Source of the DNA: CAIVSN01 sp043778375
GTDB lineage: Bacteria; Patescibacteriota; Gracilibacteria; BD1-5; UBA2023
Reading direction: 5' to 3'
Length of the DNA stretch: 8,135 bases
NCBI GenBank assembly: GCA_043778375.1
Contig: JAYWGH010000015.1
Location: 1 to 8,135 of the forward strand
Below are positions 7,661 through 8,135 of the stretch, one piece after another. The position numbers and the translations under genes are program-made. Every line of letters begins with the position of its first letter. Positions within the stretch are counted from its first letter, which is position 1. The notes beneath the pieces were generated by a model. That model ran no database searches. It was not told where the DNA came from and saw only the letters and a list, made by a program, of their open reading frames with translations.

Positions 7661-8068
7661 TTAATAAAATATATGCGGAATTGCATGATTTGAGAGTATT
7701 CTTGCCCACCAATCGTCAAGACTTTGTGTTTTTGAGAGACCAACTGGGATAGCTCCTCAGGATATTTTTGGTAAAAGATCGTTATGAATGATTCGGGCAA
7801 GAGCTGGAGCATCGAGTTTTTTAAAATCTCATGGAGCAGCGATGAGTTTTCGAGCTACTCCCCATGCAACAATAATTTTTAGAATGTCTTTTACATATTG
7901 TCCGGCGTCAATTACCTCAACATACGGTTTTGGTCCTTGAATATTAGCGACTACCATTTGTATGAGTCACTTCGTTCATTTTCAAACTAATCTTGCAGTC
8001 CAAGAAGCTGCCGATAGTCCCAATCCAGTTACTACTCATGCTGCAGATTTTCCAGAAGGTTTATTCAT
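7661..8068 (-). CDS. Uncharacterised UGA-rich protein (135 aa)
   Basis: I do not recognise this protein. The frame from ATG 8068 to TAA 7663-7661 codes for 135 residues if six TGA codons are Gly (8036-8038, 7982-7984, 7976-7978, 7967-7969, 7829-7831, 7757-7759); three of them lie within six codons and produce the basic segment RLVGKGTKG. Residues 9-24 are weakly hydrophobic and small (AAGVVTGLGLSAASW), and residues 57-78 (QYVKDILKIIVAWGVARKLI) are a second hydrophobic or amphipathic helix; either could associate with a membrane, but neither is a clear transmembrane helix. The C-terminus has DDWWARILSNHAIPHIFY. It is the first gene of the three-gene operon, preceded by a recognisable promoter and no Shine-Dalgarno. 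Confidence 0.7.
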
Positions 8069-8091
8069 AAGAATTGTTAATTTACTTAGTA

Positions 8092-8119
8092 TTTATAAAA
8101 CTATAGATCGAGTTGTCAA
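8092..8119 (-). promoter_or_regulatory. Sigma70-like promoter of the three-gene operon
   Basis: On the minus strand a perfect TTGACA (8114-8119) is separated by 16 bases from TATAAA (8092-8097). The expected start point is about 15-18 bases before the ATG at 8068. This is the best promoter in the window, and it supports the ATG chosen for the first gene and transcription of all three genes together. Confidence 0.6.
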
Positions 8120-8135
8120 ATTTACTGCAAAAGTC

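Noticed and set aside
80..8038. UGA read as Trp (code 4, as in Mycoplasma)
   Set aside because: TGA sits on the invariant Gly of the transglycosylase SPKGAQGL motif, and Trp would be implausible at sites such as the low-complexity Gly/Ser linker. UGG is used normally for Trp.
136..8068. Many genes look like pseudogenes or fragments split by TGA
   Set aside because: The fragments are in the same frame on both sides of each TGA, rejoin into proteins with proper motifs, and there are no frameshifts. Recoding explains all cases at once.
1..8135. tRNA, rRNA, CRISPR array or insertion sequence
   Set aside because: No cloverleaf, repeat-spacer pattern, terminal inverted repeats or transposase motifs were seen. 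Almost all of the window is covered by coding genes.

Overview
The window reads coherently only if UGA is translated as glycine (genetic code 25, known from Gracilibacteria and Absconditabacteria/SR1 of the Candidate Phyla Radiation). With the standard code, about ten genes break at TGA. With UGA as Gly they join into full-length proteins, and every gene then ends in TAA or TAG. The best proof is a lytic transglycosylase whose invariant motif Gly is a TGA; a von Willebrand factor A (vWA) protein also has TGA after its GIGDPA segment. No Shine-Dalgarno sequences are evident before the starts, genes are tightly packed, and lineage assignment below phylum level is not possible from here.

Layout. 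1-139 (+): 3' end of polA (DNA polymerase I). 136-1038 (-): Tat-exported lytic transglycosylase, converging on polA with overlapping stop codons. 1039-1138: divergent intergenic region with putative promoters for both strands. 1139-5282 (+): a tightly overlapping run of rbfA-like, ftsQ-like, a small one-span membrane protein at the DUF4381 position of Bat operons, a large fused tandem-vWA (BatA-BatB-like) membrane protein, and a Ser/Thr/Gly-rich membrane-anchored protein at the BatC position. 5284-6602 (-): pyrH (UMP kinase) and, upstream of it, a predicted tail-anchored protein with an N-terminal MerR/excisionase-type helix-turn-helix. 6657-8068 (-): three unrecognised, AT-richer, UGA-rich genes in one apparent operon, with a sigma70-like promoter at 8092-8119.

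How the genes fit together. The central plus-strand operon combines ribosome maturation (RbfA), the divisome (FtsQ) and a Bat-type vWA membrane complex, so it is mainly a cell-envelope and growth unit. The neighbouring transglycosylase would act on peptidoglycan outside the membrane. The HTH-pyrH pair links a membrane-tethered putative regulator with UMP phosphorylation. The three distal genes have no recognised function and are the least explained part of the window.
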